DNA from: Pseudomonadota bacterium
Lineage (GTDB): Bacteria > Pseudomonadota > Gammaproteobacteria > Xanthomonadales > Rhodanobacteraceae
Assembly: GCA_021795435.1 (NCBI GenBank)
Contig: JAJYPJ010000001.1
Coordinates: 62,001-126,000, forward strand
Length of the DNA: 64,000 nucleotides
Direction: 5' to 3'
Shown: positions 8,846-18,624 of the stretch, piece by piece
Position numbering within the stretch: position 1 is the first letter of the stretch
Layout: every line of letters begins with the position of its first letter
Notes under the pieces: model-generated
What the model saw: only the letters and a program-made list of their open reading frames with translations
What the model was told of the DNA's origin: nothing
Databases searched by the model: none
Made by a program: the position numbers and the translations under genes

Positions 8846-11800
8846 TGCGCATTGTGCTGGACATGCAGGGAGCGCAGAGTGCCAGCCGCTTTCGCGGCAT
8901 TGGGCGTTACACGATGGGGCTGGCACAGGCCATCGTGCGCGAGCGGGGCGAGCATGAAGTGTTGTTGGCCCTCAATGGACTTCTGCTCGACAGCATCGAT
9001 CCAATTTGTGCCGCATTTGAAGGGCTTTTGCCGCGCGAGAACGTTCGTGTCTGGCGGGCGCCAGGACCCGTGCATGAACACGATGCGGCCAACCGCTGGC
9101 GTCGCGAAAGTGCTGAATTGGTGCGCGAGGCGTTTCTCGCGAGCCTCAAGCCGGACGTGGTTCATGTGTTCAGCCTGTTCGAGGGCTATGGGGATGAGGC
9201 CGTCACCAGTATCGGACGATTCGCGCATTCTTTCGCGACCTCGGTCACGCTGTATGACCTGATTCCGCTGATCAACCCGGATCCAGAGCTCAAGGGCAAT
9301 CAGCCCTACATGGATTATTACCAGCGCAAGATCACGGGATTGAAACGGGCCGACGTGCTATTGGCGATCTCCGAGTCGTCGCGCATGGAGGCGGTAAGCG
9401 CCTTGGGGAGTAACGAGGCGGAAGTTGTGAATGTTTCCTGCGCCGCCGATGAGCGCTTTCGCCCCATCGATTGCTCCGCAGAGCAGTCGGCTGCACTGTG
9501 TTCCCGCCATGGAATACGGCGCCCCTTCATTCTTTATGTGGGCGCAGCGGATGAGCGCAAGAATTTGGTGCGCCTTATCGAAGCGTATGCAAGCCTGCCT
9601 CCGGAATTGCGTGATCTGTACCAACTGGTGATCGCCGGTGTGTCCGACGAGAGCCAGCGTGTCGCGTTGCAACGAGTGGCCCTGGCGGCAAGGTTGCCAG
9701 CTGGCGCATTGTGCCTGGCTGGCGAGCTGAGCGATGACGATCTCGTAGCGTTGTACAACCGGTGCCACGTATTTGTGTTTCCTTCACTTCATGAGGGGTT
9801 TGGGCTTCCCGCCCTCGAAGCGATGGCTTGTGGGGCCGTGGTGATTGCATCGAACACTTCGAGCCTACCCGAGGTGTTGGGTTGTGAAGAGGCCCTGTTC
9901 GATCCGCGCAGTGCATCCAGCATGACTGCAACATTAGCCAAAGCATTGCGCGACGATGCGTTTCGCGAACGCATGCGGCGGCATGCGCGCGTGCAGGCTC
10001 AGAAGTTCTCGTGGCAGGCTAGCGCGCAGCGCGCCGTGGCTGCGTTTGAACGATTGCACCGCAACCGCCATGCGAGCGTTGCCAACACGCCTGCGCCGAG
10101 AACCCGTCTGGGTCGACGCCTGCGCATGGCCTTTGTCTCCCCGCTGCCCCCCGAGCGCACCGGCATCGCTGACTACAGTGTAGAACTGCTGCCGGAGCTG
10201 GCGCGCTACTACGATATCGATGTGGTGGCCCCGCAGGGCAGTGTGTCGGATGTGTGGGTGCGTGCCAATTGTCCGCTGCGTAGTCCGGCGTGGTTTCGCG
10301 CGCATGCGTCCCGCTACGATCGTGTGCTGTACCAAGTCGGCAACTCCCCATTTCACAGCCACATGTTCGACCTGCTGGCTGAGGTGCCCGGCGCGGTCGT
10401 ACTGCATGATTTTTATCTCAGCAGTGTGCTTTCGTACGACGAAACGCAGGCGGGCCGTGGGCCGGTATGGACGCAGGCGTTGCTGGATGCGCATGGCTAC
10501 ACCGCGGTACGCGAGCGGTTCAGTCGCCCCGAACAAGATATCGTGGATAAGTATCCGTGCAGCCTGGGAGTGCTTCGGAACGCACTGGGCGTCATTGTCC
10601 ATTCGGAAGCCTCGCGCGCGCTGGTTCGCCAATGGTATGGCGACCCCTGCTCAGGCAAGGTTGAGGTCATCCAGCTTCTGCGCGCGGTCGCGGGAAATCG
10701 GGATGTGGACGAAGCTCGGCAGCATTGCCGGCGTACCCTGGGTGTGGCGGACGATGCCTTTCTGGTGTGTAGTTTCGGCATGCTTGCTCCCACCAAGCTC
10801 AACCATCGGCTGCTGGCCGCATGGCTCGCTTCGCCGCTGGCGCAAGACCCGCGTTGCCATCTGGTGTTCGTCGGCGAGAATCACGGCGGCGACTATGGTG
10901 CCGCACTACTGGCCAGCATGGCAGCTTGTAGTGCCGGCGCGCGTATTCGTATCACCGGATGGGCCAGTGCGGAGACGTTCCAGAGTTACCTGCTTTCCGC
11001 CGACCTGGCCGTGCAGCTGCGCACGACCAGTCGCGGCGAAACGTCCGCCGCGGTTCTTGACTGCATGGCGCATGGTGTACCCACTATCGTCAACGCCCAC
11101 GGCAGCATGCGGGAGCTGTCGCGGGACGCCGTTTGCATGCTGCCCGATGAGTTCACCGACACCGAGCTTGTCGATGCATTGACAAGGCTGCACAGTGACC
11201 AGGTGTTGCGTAATAGGCTGGGTCATGCTGCGCGGCAGCGCATCGCCAGTCGCCACAGCCCTGCGCAGTGTGCGCAACATTATGCCATGCGCATCGAATC
11301 GGCTTATGCCGCGCAGGTGGAGAGCCCTCTGGCACTGACGCGGGCTGTTGCGCAGCTTGATGCGGCACCCGTGGATGCAGCCGCCTGGTACAACCTTGCG
11401 CGGGCCGTTACCCTCAATCACCCGCAAGCCATGCCTGTGCGGCATCTGCTGGTGGATGTGACCGCGACGGCCCGTCATGATTTGAAAACGGGTATCGAGC
11501 GCGTCGCGCGCGCGCTATCGCTGGAAATGCTGTCGAATCCACCGGCGGGCTACCAAGTGATTCCTGTTTGCCTGAGCGATGTGGGGGGGCAGTGGCATTA
11601 CCGCCACGCACATGGCTTCGCAGCGCAGTTGCTTGGCATCCCTGCCGATGGATTGCTGGATGAACCGGTGGAGTGCAGTCATGGCGATATTCTGCTAACG
11701 CTCGATTTGGCGGGTCATGCTCTCGTGCATGCCGAACGAGCGAGCTTTTATCGCGACTTGAGGCATGCGGGGGTGAGGGTTTATTGCTTGCTCCACGACT

Positions 11801-12642
11801 TGCTCCCGATCAAGTTGCCGCAGTGCTTCCCCCAAGGCACCGATGTGCATTTTGCTGAGTGGCTGGCAGCCGTTGCGCGCCTGGCTGATGGCGTCGTCGC
11901 GGTCTCGCAATCGGTGGCAGATGATTTCGCGGAGTGGTTGCAGCAGCACGGCGAGCCGAGGGCCAAGGCCTGCGGATTGTCGTGGTCGCACTCGGGCGCG
12001 GATTACATGAGTACCGCTCCGAGCGACGGATTGCCGGGCGACGCAAATGAAACGCTTGCCAGCATCAAGAAAAATCCGAGTTTTCTGATGGTGGGTACCA
12101 TTGAACCGCGAAAAGGCCATTTGCAGACCATCGCCGGGTTCGACGCGCTATGGGCGCAAGGGATCGACGTGAATCTGGTTATCGTCGGCAAGGAAGGTTG
12201 GGTGGGTTTGCCTGATGATCAAAGGCGCACCATACCAACCATCGTCACTACCTTGCGCAAACATTCTCAGCTGGGCAAACGCCTGTTCTGGCTCGAGGGC
12301 ATCAGCGATGAATATCTTGAGCGCGTTTATGACACCAGCGCATGCCTGATCGCGGCGTCTGAGGATGAAGGCTTCGGCCTACCCATCATTGAGGCAGCGC
12401 AGCACAAGCTGCCGATCCTGGCTCGGGATATCCCCGTGTTCCGCGAGGTAGCCGGCGAGCATGCCTATTACTTCAGCGGCGACAAGGCTGGCGATCTTGC
12501 GTTGGCCGTGCAGGCCTGGCTGAAGCTTCATGCGGAGGGCCGAGTACCTACCTCTGAAACCAAGCCGTGGCTTACCTGGAAGCAAAGCACAGAACGTTTG
12601 TTGCAGATCATATTGGATGACGAATGGGAGATGCGCATCTAG
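8845..12642 (+). CDS. Tri-modular glycosyltransferase (three GT-B/GT4-like modules)
   Basis: A 1265-residue protein that reads as three glycosyltransferases in one chain. Module 1 (about 1-400) begins MRIVLDMQGAQSASRFRGIG and contains YVGAADERKNLVRLIEAY and LHEGFGLPALEAMACG. Module 2 (from about residue 424) begins RMAFVSPLPPERTGIADYS and has the more degenerate donor site TTSRGETSAAVLDCMAHGVP. Module 3 (from about 862) begins HLLVDVTATARHDLKTGIE and contains MVGTIEPRKGHLQTIAGF and EDEGFGLPIIEAAQHKLP. Multi-domain GT4 proteins of this kind polymerise repeat units in ABC-dependent O-antigen systems; that role is inferred here. Module 2 lacks the usual E-x7-E spacing and may be inactive or specialised. 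The start overlaps the preceding stop by one base. No membrane segment is visible. Confidence 0.85.
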   Translation: MRIVLDMQGAQSASRFRGIGRYTMGLAQAIVRERGEHEVLLALNGLLLDSIDPICAAFEGLLPRENVRVWRAPGPVHEHDAANRWRRESAELVREAFLASLKPDVVHVFSLFEGYGDEAVTSIGRFAHSFATSVTLYDLIPLINPDPELKGNQPYMDYYQRKITGLKRADVLLAISESSRMEAVSALGSNEAEVVNVSCAADERFRPIDCSAEQSAALCSRHGIRRPFILYVGAADERKNLVRLIEAYASLPPELRDLYQLVIAGVSDESQRVALQRVALAARLPAGALCLAGELSDDDLVALYNRCHVFVFPSLHEGFGLPALEAMACGAVVIASNTSSLPEVLGCEEALFDPRSASSMTATLAKALRDDAFRERMRRHARVQAQKFSWQASAQRAVAAFERLHRNRHASVANTPAPRTRLGRRLRMAFVSPLPPERTGIADYSVELLPELARYYDIDVVAPQGSVSDVWVRANCPLRSPAWFRAHASRYDRVLYQVGNSPFHSHMFDLLAEVPGAVVLHDFYLSSVLSYDETQAGRGPVWTQALLDAHGYTAVRERFSRPEQDIVDKYPCSLGVLRNALGVIVHSEASRALVRQWYGDPCSGKVEVIQLLRAVAGNRDVDEARQHCRRTLGVADDAFLVCSFGMLAPTKLNHRLLAAWLASPLAQDPRCHLVFVGENHGGDYGAALLASMAACSAGARIRITGWASAETFQSYLLSADLAVQLRTTSRGETSAAVLDCMAHGVPTIVNAHGSMRELSRDAVCMLPDEFTDTELVDALTRLHSDQVLRNRLGHAARQRIASRHSPAQCAQHYAMRIESAYAAQVESPLALTRAVAQLDAAPVDAAAWYNLARAVTLNHPQAMPVRHLLVDVTATARHDLKTGIERVARALSLEMLSNPPAGYQVIPVCLSDVGGQWHYRHAHGFAAQLLGIPADGLLDEPVECSHGDILLTLDLAGHALVHAERASFYRDLRHAGVRVYCLLHDLLPIKLPQCFPQGTDVHFAEWLAAVARLADGVVAVSQSVADDFAEWLQQHGEPRAKACGLSWSHSGADYMSTAPSDGLPGDANETLASIKKNPSFLMVGTIEPRKGHLQTIAGFDALWAQGIDVNLVIVGKEGWVGLPDDQRRTIPTIVTTLRKHSQLGKRLFWLEGISDEYLERVYDTSACLIAASEDEGFGLPIIEAAQHKLPILARDIPVFREVAGEHAYYFSGDKAGDLALAVQAWLKLHAEGRVPTSETKPWLTWKQSTERLLQIILDDEWEMRI

Positions 12643-12943
12643 TCGTCGCTGCGTCGGATGTCGAGCGTGCTTCCCGATTACTGAGGCACGCGCATCGCCT
12701 TATTAGCGTTTACCACAGGGAGGGTATATCCATGAGGGCATTGCAGGCGACGACATCAACGGGTTGCCGGGGGCTATGCGTTAGGTCACAGAGCTATCGC
12801 AAGAATTGGCGGCGTTGGCGCAGCTGCTGCGAAGCAGAGACAAAGGCCGCTGATTCGGTCATGCGAGCGAGCGCATCATCCCGTGCTATTTGCTGAGGAA
12901 TGCTGGGCTTCGTTAGAGATTCTTCTGGCCATGCGCGCATGCC
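12643..12943 (+). other. Non-coding gap within the polysaccharide locus
   Basis: Roughly 300 bases with no supported gene. Short open frames exist but have no recognisable product and no good ribosome binding site. The region separates the large glycosyltransferase from a GT2 gene and may be a scar of rearrangement, but I see no specific repeat or terminator. Confidence 0.4.
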
Positions 12944-13921
12944 ATGGCGCATCCATCAGTAACTATCTACATGGGTCTGCATATGTACGAAGCTCCAGCT
13001 GACATCGCGGTGCTTATCCCCGCATACAACGAAGAAGTCGCGATCGGCAAGGTGATCAGCGATTTTCATGCAGCATTGCCGACTGCACGCATTTATGTGT
13101 TCGACAACAACTCGACGGACCGTACGATCGAGCGGGCGTTGGGCGCGGGCGCGGAAGTCCGTCGCGAAGAGCAACAAGGCAAGGGCCATGTCATGCGACG
13201 AATGTTTCGGGACATCGACGCGGATTGGTATGTGATGGTCGATGGCGATGACACGTACGATGCCGAGCTAGCCCCGCGCATGCTGGCACTGGCCGCCGAG
13301 GGCCCGTATGACCTGGTTAATTGCGTTCGTTGCGACACTGAGGACGCCGCATACCGTGGTGGTCATCGACTGGGGAACGCCATGCTGACGGGAGCGGTTC
13401 GCCGCATCTTTGGCGATCGCGTGCAGGATATGCTGTCGGGTTACAAGGTCCTGTCTCGCCGGTTCGTAAAGTCATTCCCGGCGCTGTCGCAAGGCTTCGA
13501 TATTGAAACGGAGCTGACAGTCCACGCGCAGGAACTGTCGATGCCGATCACCCACGTCGAGGGGAATTATCGGGCAAGGCCCGAAGGGTCGGCGAGCAAG
13601 TTGCGAACGTATAGCGACGGATGGCGCATCTTGATGATGATCCTGAAGCTGATCCGTCACGAACGGCCCCTGTTCTTTTTTGGTTTGATCGCTGGACTCC
13701 TCGCAGCGTCCTCCGTGTTGTTGTCGATTCCCATCGTCAATACCTATCTCGAAACCGGCCTTGTGCCGCGTCTGCCAACGGCGGTACTCGCCACCGGAAT
13801 CATGCTTCTGGCCGCGCTGAGTCTATTCGCTGGCATCATCCTCGATACTGTCAGCCGTGGGAGACGCGAGGTCCGCATGCTTGCCTATCTTGGCCATGAG
13901 ATTAGGCGCAATAGAGGATAG
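12944..13921 (+). CDS. GT2 family glycosyltransferase with C-terminal membrane helices
   Basis: A 325-residue enzyme of the dolichol/undecaprenyl-phosphate glycosyltransferase type. The GT-A fold is shown by VLIPAYNEEVAIGKVI near the N-terminus, DNNSTDRT, and the metal-binding VMVDGDDTYDAEL around residue 100. GYKVLSRRFVKSFPA is the acceptor loop. Two hydrophobic stretches near the C-terminus (from FFFGLIAGLLAASSVLL and VLATGIMLLAALSLFAGI) are membrane helices, so it probably transfers a sugar to the polyprenyl-phosphate carrier at the inner membrane. The start is uncertain: ATGs at 12944, 12971 and 12983 are all possible, and similarity begins just after the last one. Confidence 0.85.
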   Translation: MAHPSVTIYMGLHMYEAPADIAVLIPAYNEEVAIGKVISDFHAALPTARIYVFDNNSTDRTIERALGAGAEVRREEQQGKGHVMRRMFRDIDADWYVMVDGDDTYDAELAPRMLALAAEGPYDLVNCVRCDTEDAAYRGGHRLGNAMLTGAVRRIFGDRVQDMLSGYKVLSRRFVKSFPALSQGFDIETELTVHAQELSMPITHVEGNYRARPEGSASKLRTYSDGWRILMMILKLIRHERPLFFFGLIAGLLAASSVLLSIPIVNTYLETGLVPRLPTAVLATGIMLLAALSLFAGIILDTVSRGRREVRMLAYLGHEIRRNRG

Positions 13922-14456
13922 AAATCCTGATTAGCAACGACCCTGAGCCGGCTGTCGCTGGATGTCATGCGTACCCGATGACGCTGCTTGGGCATGTATC
14001 GGAACGGAGAACTCACATGGCAATGCATCAAGTGCAGCTCCAGACGGGCTTGTCGACAACGCGCTTTATCCACCAGCACAGCACCGAAGCGAACTGCGCC
14101 CGGCCGCCCTACCAGGAAAGCCAGTCGCCAGTCACTGGGTTGGAGTGCGGGAGTCTGCCGCCGGCAACATGGAGGCTGGCCATACGCCCGTTGACCGGCA
14201 GCAAGACGAGCGCCATGCGACAAGCCAAGTCCATCTGGCTCCAGTCGGCCGAGGTCGGGTCCCGAATCAGCTGTCTTTTTGAACTCGCCCAGCAGCTACC
14301 GCGACTGGCCAGTGCCATGAGGCCGTCCAGTCCTTGGTCGGCATCGAAATAGCCGCGATCGACAACTTCCATACACGAGTGATGTCACGAATCAGATTGG
14401 TACTCGCCTGCGTTGCCGGACAGGGAGCGCCCTGCTAGATCGAAAATGAGGTTCTT
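13922..14456. other. Non-coding stretch with possible transposase debris
   Basis: About 535 bases with no intact gene. On the minus strand a short open frame resembles part of a DDE transposase (listed separately). The last part is AT-richer and leads into the AT-rich gene downstream, with GAGGT a few bases before its ATG. Confidence 0.4.
14109..14372 (-). pseudogene. Possible decayed IS4-type transposase fragment
   Basis: The minus-strand frame begins MEVVDRGYFDADQGLDGLM, which resembles the second catalytic aspartate region (DRGY/F motif) of IS4-family DDE transposases. The rest of the frame does not clearly match and no terminal inverted repeats are visible. It would be a short internal remnant, consistent with past insertion-sequence activity in an O-antigen locus. 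This is a weak call based on one motif. Confidence 0.25.
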
Positions 14457-16580
14457 ATGACCAGTGATTCAATGACTAACATTCAGAAAAACGTCACGGC
14501 GGGCATCTTCTTCCTTGGAATCGGCGCGCTCAGCATCTACCTATTCTTCTTCCGACAATTTAATACACACTTTACATTACTCTTCGGGGATCAATTCGAC
14601 GCTGTGATCGAAGCCGTCCTCGTTTCTCACTGGTACCACGTTCTGCAGTTTACCCAAGGATGGAATCAGCCACTTTACTTTTACCCGCACCACGACGTGC
14701 TCGGGTATAACGATGCATACTTCCTCTATGGATTAATTGCCTCAATATACAGAGTATTGGGATACAATTTATTCATCAGTCAGGAATTAATGCACATAAC
14801 GGTCAAGGTCATTGGCTTCATTTCAATGGCTGTGCTCTTGAGAAGAATTATTCCTGGAAAAACCTTTATCAATGTAATGAGCGCAACGCTTTTTACATTA
14901 TGTATAAACTCATCAAATCAAGCCTATCACGGACAGTTGTTTTTAGTTGCCTTCGCTCCGATGCTGACGCTCCTGCTAATTGGCATGATTGAGGCCATCA
15001 AGAATGCCTCAATGACGCGGGTGTACATTTATGGGATTGCATCTGCATTGTTCTATGACGCGTTATTGATTACCGGATTCTATATGGCGTGGTTTTATGG
15101 ACTGTGCCTGATCATCTTCGTCATTGCATATGCACTAGTCGGCTTCACTGACTTCAAAACAATATTCCGGTGCGCAACACAGTGCAAAACCGCATTGGTT
15201 GCCTCACTATTTGTTTTTATCATGTTTGCGCTTCCGTTTTTATCTATTTACTTGCCTAAATTGCGAGAAACAGGCGGACAAACCTACGCGGATCAAATCT
15301 TTTACAGTCTCCATCTTGCCGATATCCTGAACTTTGGTACCGGCAGCATCGTTTGGGGGAAGCTGTTTGCAGGGATTGCCAGAGCCTACCCGACTCTTTG
15401 GCGACCTGGTGAGTACCGAGTTGGATTCACGCCGGACGTGATTGTGATTCTCTTGTTGGCCGTCACCGCGTCTTTGACTTCTTGGCGCGAACGTGCGATT
15501 GCCTGGCACAAGGCGCTCGCATTAACCATATTAATTGGACTCGTTCTGCCAATCTCCATAGGAAATCATTCGCTGTGGTATTTCTTGGATTTGATGGTGC
15601 CGGGCGCACATGGTCTGCGTGTCATCGCGAGACTATACATATTCCTCGCTTTCCCTGCGACGCTTTTGATTTCGTTATTTTTGGGCAGCGTGTGGGATCG
15701 GTTTCCGCGTGCGCGAATGCTGGTAGCAGCGCTTTCAATATTGATGTGTGTGAGTCAAATCAATTTGGCTGCGCCTACCAATTTGAACGTCCCGAACGAA
15801 ATGGCGTTGATTCGCTCCGCCGTGCATCCGCCGAGATCTTGCAGGTCGTTTTTTGTTGTGCATCCCGTGGATGGGAAGGGTAGTGATCAGGAGTCATTAT
15901 CACGCAACGTGCAGGCGATGATTCTGGCCGACTTTTTCGAGCTTCCGACGCTAGATGGGCAGGCAACATTCATCCCCAGTAATCTGGCGTTTGGCCAGCG
16001 GCCCCGGGCTCTTTTTGGCATGCGACGGTATTTGATAGAAAATAAGGTTGCCAATGCTTGTGAGTATGACATCGAAGGTAGGAAATGGACTGCTGGAAGC
16101 AAGGTCGATTTCGCCTCTGAAATGCGGCCCTATCGCGCCGGGACTCTTATAAGGTTTTCTTTGGCCGGCAATAGCGGCAATGCCGTAGCCAATGGGTGGT
16201 CTTCACCAGAGCCTTGGGGAACTTGGACGGACGCACGTAGTGCCGAATTGAATTTGCGGATATCAAGGTCGTTGGACGGGCCGATGGAGCTTACGTTTTT
16301 CGCGCATGCATTTCTGGCTCCTGCGCACCCCACCCTTGCCGTAGCTATTGCGATCAACGGCGTTGAGCTTGGGCATTTTCACTATGTCTATCCGTCCGGC
16401 GGTAGTGACGTTGAGCGAAACCTGACAATACCTGCCGCCGTGGTTGCTGCAAGCAAGGGGATGTTAAGGATCCGATTTGATATGGCGGACCCGGCCTCGC
16501 CGGCGTCGTTGGGACTGAGCGCAGATCCGCGGTTGCTAGGCCTTGGGATGGTGTGGCTCAAGGTTTCAGTGGCGAAGTGA
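14457..16580 (+). CDS. Polytopic membrane protein, putative GT-C type glycosyltransferase
   Basis: A 707-residue protein with about ten hydrophobic segments in residues 20-440 and a soluble C-terminal part of some 260 residues. The first loop contains LLFGDQFDAVIEAVLVSHWY, an acidic pattern in the position where GT-C enzymes have their catalytic acid; this is why GT-C is suggested. I do not recognise the family with certainty. The gene is far richer in A+T than its neighbours: positions 14701-14760 contain 23 G+C out of 60, against 41 of 60 at 10141-10200 (hand counts). This suggests recent transfer. The start at 14457 is preceded by GAGGT; an ATG at 14472 is an alternative. Confidence 0.6.
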   Translation: MTSDSMTNIQKNVTAGIFFLGIGALSIYLFFFRQFNTHFTLLFGDQFDAVIEAVLVSHWYHVLQFTQGWNQPLYFYPHHDVLGYNDAYFLYGLIASIYRVLGYNLFISQELMHITVKVIGFISMAVLLRRIIPGKTFINVMSATLFTLCINSSNQAYHGQLFLVAFAPMLTLLLIGMIEAIKNASMTRVYIYGIASALFYDALLITGFYMAWFYGLCLIIFVIAYALVGFTDFKTIFRCATQCKTALVASLFVFIMFALPFLSIYLPKLRETGGQTYADQIFYSLHLADILNFGTGSIVWGKLFAGIARAYPTLWRPGEYRVGFTPDVIVILLLAVTASLTSWRERAIAWHKALALTILIGLVLPISIGNHSLWYFLDLMVPGAHGLRVIARLYIFLAFPATLLISLFLGSVWDRFPRARMLVAALSILMCVSQINLAAPTNLNVPNEMALIRSAVHPPRSCRSFFVVHPVDGKGSDQESLSRNVQAMILADFFELPTLDGQATFIPSNLAFGQRPRALFGMRRYLIENKVANACEYDIEGRKWTAGSKVDFASEMRPYRAGTLIRFSLAGNSGNAVANGWSSPEPWGTWTDARSAELNLRISRSLDGPMELTFFAHAFLAPAHPTLAVAIAINGVELGHFHYVYPSGGSDVERNLTIPAAVVAASKGMLRIRFDMADPASPASLGLSADPRLLGLGMVWLKVSVAK

Positions 16581-16658
16581 ACGCAGCAAAATGAGAGTTG
16601 GCTTGCCAGACGTTTTTGATGAGATGCCGTGGGAAGTTGTTCCCGCGGATGGACACTA

Positions 16659-17672
16659 ATGGGCATGCCCTTCGCAGGCACAACAGGTACACGTAAGCGC
16701 GTTGCGCTGGTGTTGTGCGCGTACAACGGCTTGAAGTGGGTGGCCAGCCAGATCGAGAGTTTGCTGGGGCAGAGTGCTTGTCCGTCCGAGGTCGTGCTGA
16801 GTGATGATGCTTCAACCGACGGGACCTGGACCGTTTTAGAGGACCTAGCCAAGCGGTTGCGGGCACGTGGCGCTGTCGTCGCGCTGCATCGTAATTCGGG
16901 CAATGTGGGTTACGTTGCACATTTCGCCGATGCGCTCGTCCGTGCCACTGGTGATGTGATCTTCCTCTGCGATCAAGACGACATCTGGTATCCGGACAAA
17001 CTGGCGGTCATGGCTGGCTACTTTGAGGAGGATCCGGCGCTGGTGATGTTGCACAGCGATGCGCGTTTGGTCGATGCGACGGGGTCGGACATGGGCTGCA
17101 CGTTGTTCGAGGCGTTGCAGTTGGTTCCTGCCGAGATCGAGCGTATCCACGCGGGGCGCGCATTCGAAGTGCTCGTCCGGCGTAGTTGCGTCACGGGTGC
17201 GACCATGGCTATCCGTCGCGAGCTGTTGCAATGGGCACTTCCGGTAGGGGCCGGCTGGATTCACGACGAGTGGCTGGCCGTCATCGCAGCGGCCGTTGGG
17301 AAGGTAGATGTGATCGAGCGACCGTTGATCGACTATCGGCAGCACGGCGGCAATCAGATCGGCATGCGGCGCCGCACTTGGCGCGACAAATGGGAGGACT
17401 TGCGTCGCGCACGTGGTGCGCAGTTTCGCGCGGAGGTTGCGCGCTTGCACGTGCTCGACGAACGATTACAACTGCTCGGGGCTCGCGTCGCGCCATCCAA
17501 GCGCGAATTGCTGGCAAAGCGGATCGCGCATCTCGAGCGACGGATTGCGCTGGGCTCGTCGGCGCACTTGCGTCGTTTGCCTGGCATTTGGCGCGAGTGG
17601 CGGCACGGATCTTATCGGCGCTATGGAACCGGCTGGCGTTCGGCGCTCAGGGATTTCCTGCGTCGTGATTGA
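16659..17672 (+). CDS. GT2 family glycosyltransferase
   Basis: A 337-residue GT-A enzyme, rhamnosyltransferase-like. It begins RVALVLCAYNGLKWVASQIE, followed by VVLSDDASTDGTW and the donor/metal site FLCDQDDIWYPDKL, all in the expected order over the first 120 residues. A C-terminal basic helical region ends RFLRRD-like. The ATG at 16659 (MGMPFAG) is preferred over one 30 bases upstream because similarity begins shortly after it. The end overlaps the next gene by eight bases, so the two are probably co-translated. The specific sugar and acceptor cannot be determined; with gmd/rmd nearby, rhamnose is a reasonable guess. Confidence 0.85.
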   Translation: MGMPFAGTTGTRKRVALVLCAYNGLKWVASQIESLLGQSACPSEVVLSDDASTDGTWTVLEDLAKRLRARGAVVALHRNSGNVGYVAHFADALVRATGDVIFLCDQDDIWYPDKLAVMAGYFEEDPALVMLHSDARLVDATGSDMGCTLFEALQLVPAEIERIHAGRAFEVLVRRSCVTGATMAIRRELLQWALPVGAGWIHDEWLAVIAAAVGKVDVIERPLIDYRQHGGNQIGMRRRTWRDKWEDLRRARGAQFRAEVARLHVLDERLQLLGARVAPSKRELLAKRIAHLERRIALGSSAHLRRLPGIWREWRHGSYRRYGTGWRSALRDFLRRD

Positions 17673-18594
17673 GCACGCGCAGCCGCCGATTGCCGCGCTA
17701 TTGGTCACTTTCTGTCCGGATGGCGTGCGGCTCGGTGCTCTACTGGATGCGCTCATGCCGCAAGTTGCTGCGGTCGTGGTGTTGCACAATGGTGGCAATG
17801 AGGGCGAGCTCGCGGCGGCAATTGCCGATCGACAAGTTGCTCTGCTTCGCCAACCCGGTAACGTCGGCCTTGCCGCCGCACAGAATGCGGGCATCGCATG
17901 GGCGCGCATCCAGGGTTATTCGCACGTCTTGATGTTGGATCAAGACAGCTTGCCGGCGCCCGACATGGTGACGCGGTTGATGCACGCATTGGCATCGTCG
18001 GGACGTGCCGCAGCGGCTGGCCCGTGCTTTGTGGACGCCCGCGATGGGCACTCCGCACCGTTCGTGCAGATTGGCTTTCCGATCAATCACAAGCTGCGCT
18101 GCAACCAGGCAGGCGGCACGATCACTGCGGATTTCCTGATCGGTTCGGGAATGCTTATCCAGCTCGCGGCGATTGACACCGTCGGCAATATGGACGCAGG
18201 TTTGTTCATCGACAACGTCGACCTGGAATGGAGCTTCCGTGCCCGCGCGGCGGGCTACGAATTGCTCGGCGTCTGCAATGCGCGCATGCAGCACCATCTT
18301 GGCGACGCACGCCGGCACCTGCCGGGCATGCCACGCGGCGTGGTGGTGCATTCGCCACTGCGGCTTTACTACATGATGCGTAACCGCGTGCTGCTGTACC
18401 GTCTGCCGCACGTGCCGCGCCTGTGGGTGGCGCAAGATGTCCCTCGTGTGCTGGTCAAGCTATTTTTGTTCGGGGCGCTGATCGGTCCGCGCCGTCGGAA
18501 CCTGCGCTGCATGGTGCGCGGCTTGTGGGACGGTGCTCGCGGGCGAAAAGGGCCGGCGCCATTGCTTGTGGAAGCTCGCGGCGATGCGCGGTGA
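17665..18594 (+). CDS. GT2 rhamnosyltransferase-like glycosyltransferase
   Basis: A 309-residue GT-A enzyme resembling RfbF-type rhamnosyltransferases. Visible motifs are ALLVTFCPDG at the N-terminus, VVLHNGGNEGEL, the asparagine-rich NVGLAAAQNAGIAWA, and the donor site LMLDQDSLPAPDMV. DFLIGSGMLI and FIDNVDLEWSFRARAAGYE, typical of the rhamnosyltransferase group, follow. The GTG at 17665 is chosen because it gives a GTGATTGA-type overlap with the preceding gene and fits the family N-terminus; the frame is open further upstream but that part lies inside the preceding gene. It is followed by the convergent ABC exporter genes. Confidence 0.85.
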   Translation: MIEHAQPPIAALLVTFCPDGVRLGALLDALMPQVAAVVVLHNGGNEGELAAAIADRQVALLRQPGNVGLAAAQNAGIAWARIQGYSHVLMLDQDSLPAPDMVTRLMHALASSGRAAAAGPCFVDARDGHSAPFVQIGFPINHKLRCNQAGGTITADFLIGSGMLIQLAAIDTVGNMDAGLFIDNVDLEWSFRARAAGYELLGVCNARMQHHLGDARRHLPGMPRGVVVHSPLRLYYMMRNRVLLYRLPHVPRLWVAQDVPRVLVKLFLFGALIGPRRRNLRCMVRGLWDGARGRKGPAPLLVEARGDAR

Positions 18595-18624
18595 CCAGTT
18601 GATTGATGTGGCTTGGGCAGTGCT

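Noticed and set aside
12624..12896. Open frame of 90 codons after the large glycosyltransferase
   Set aside because: Begins inside the previous gene, with no ribosome binding site and no recognisable product.
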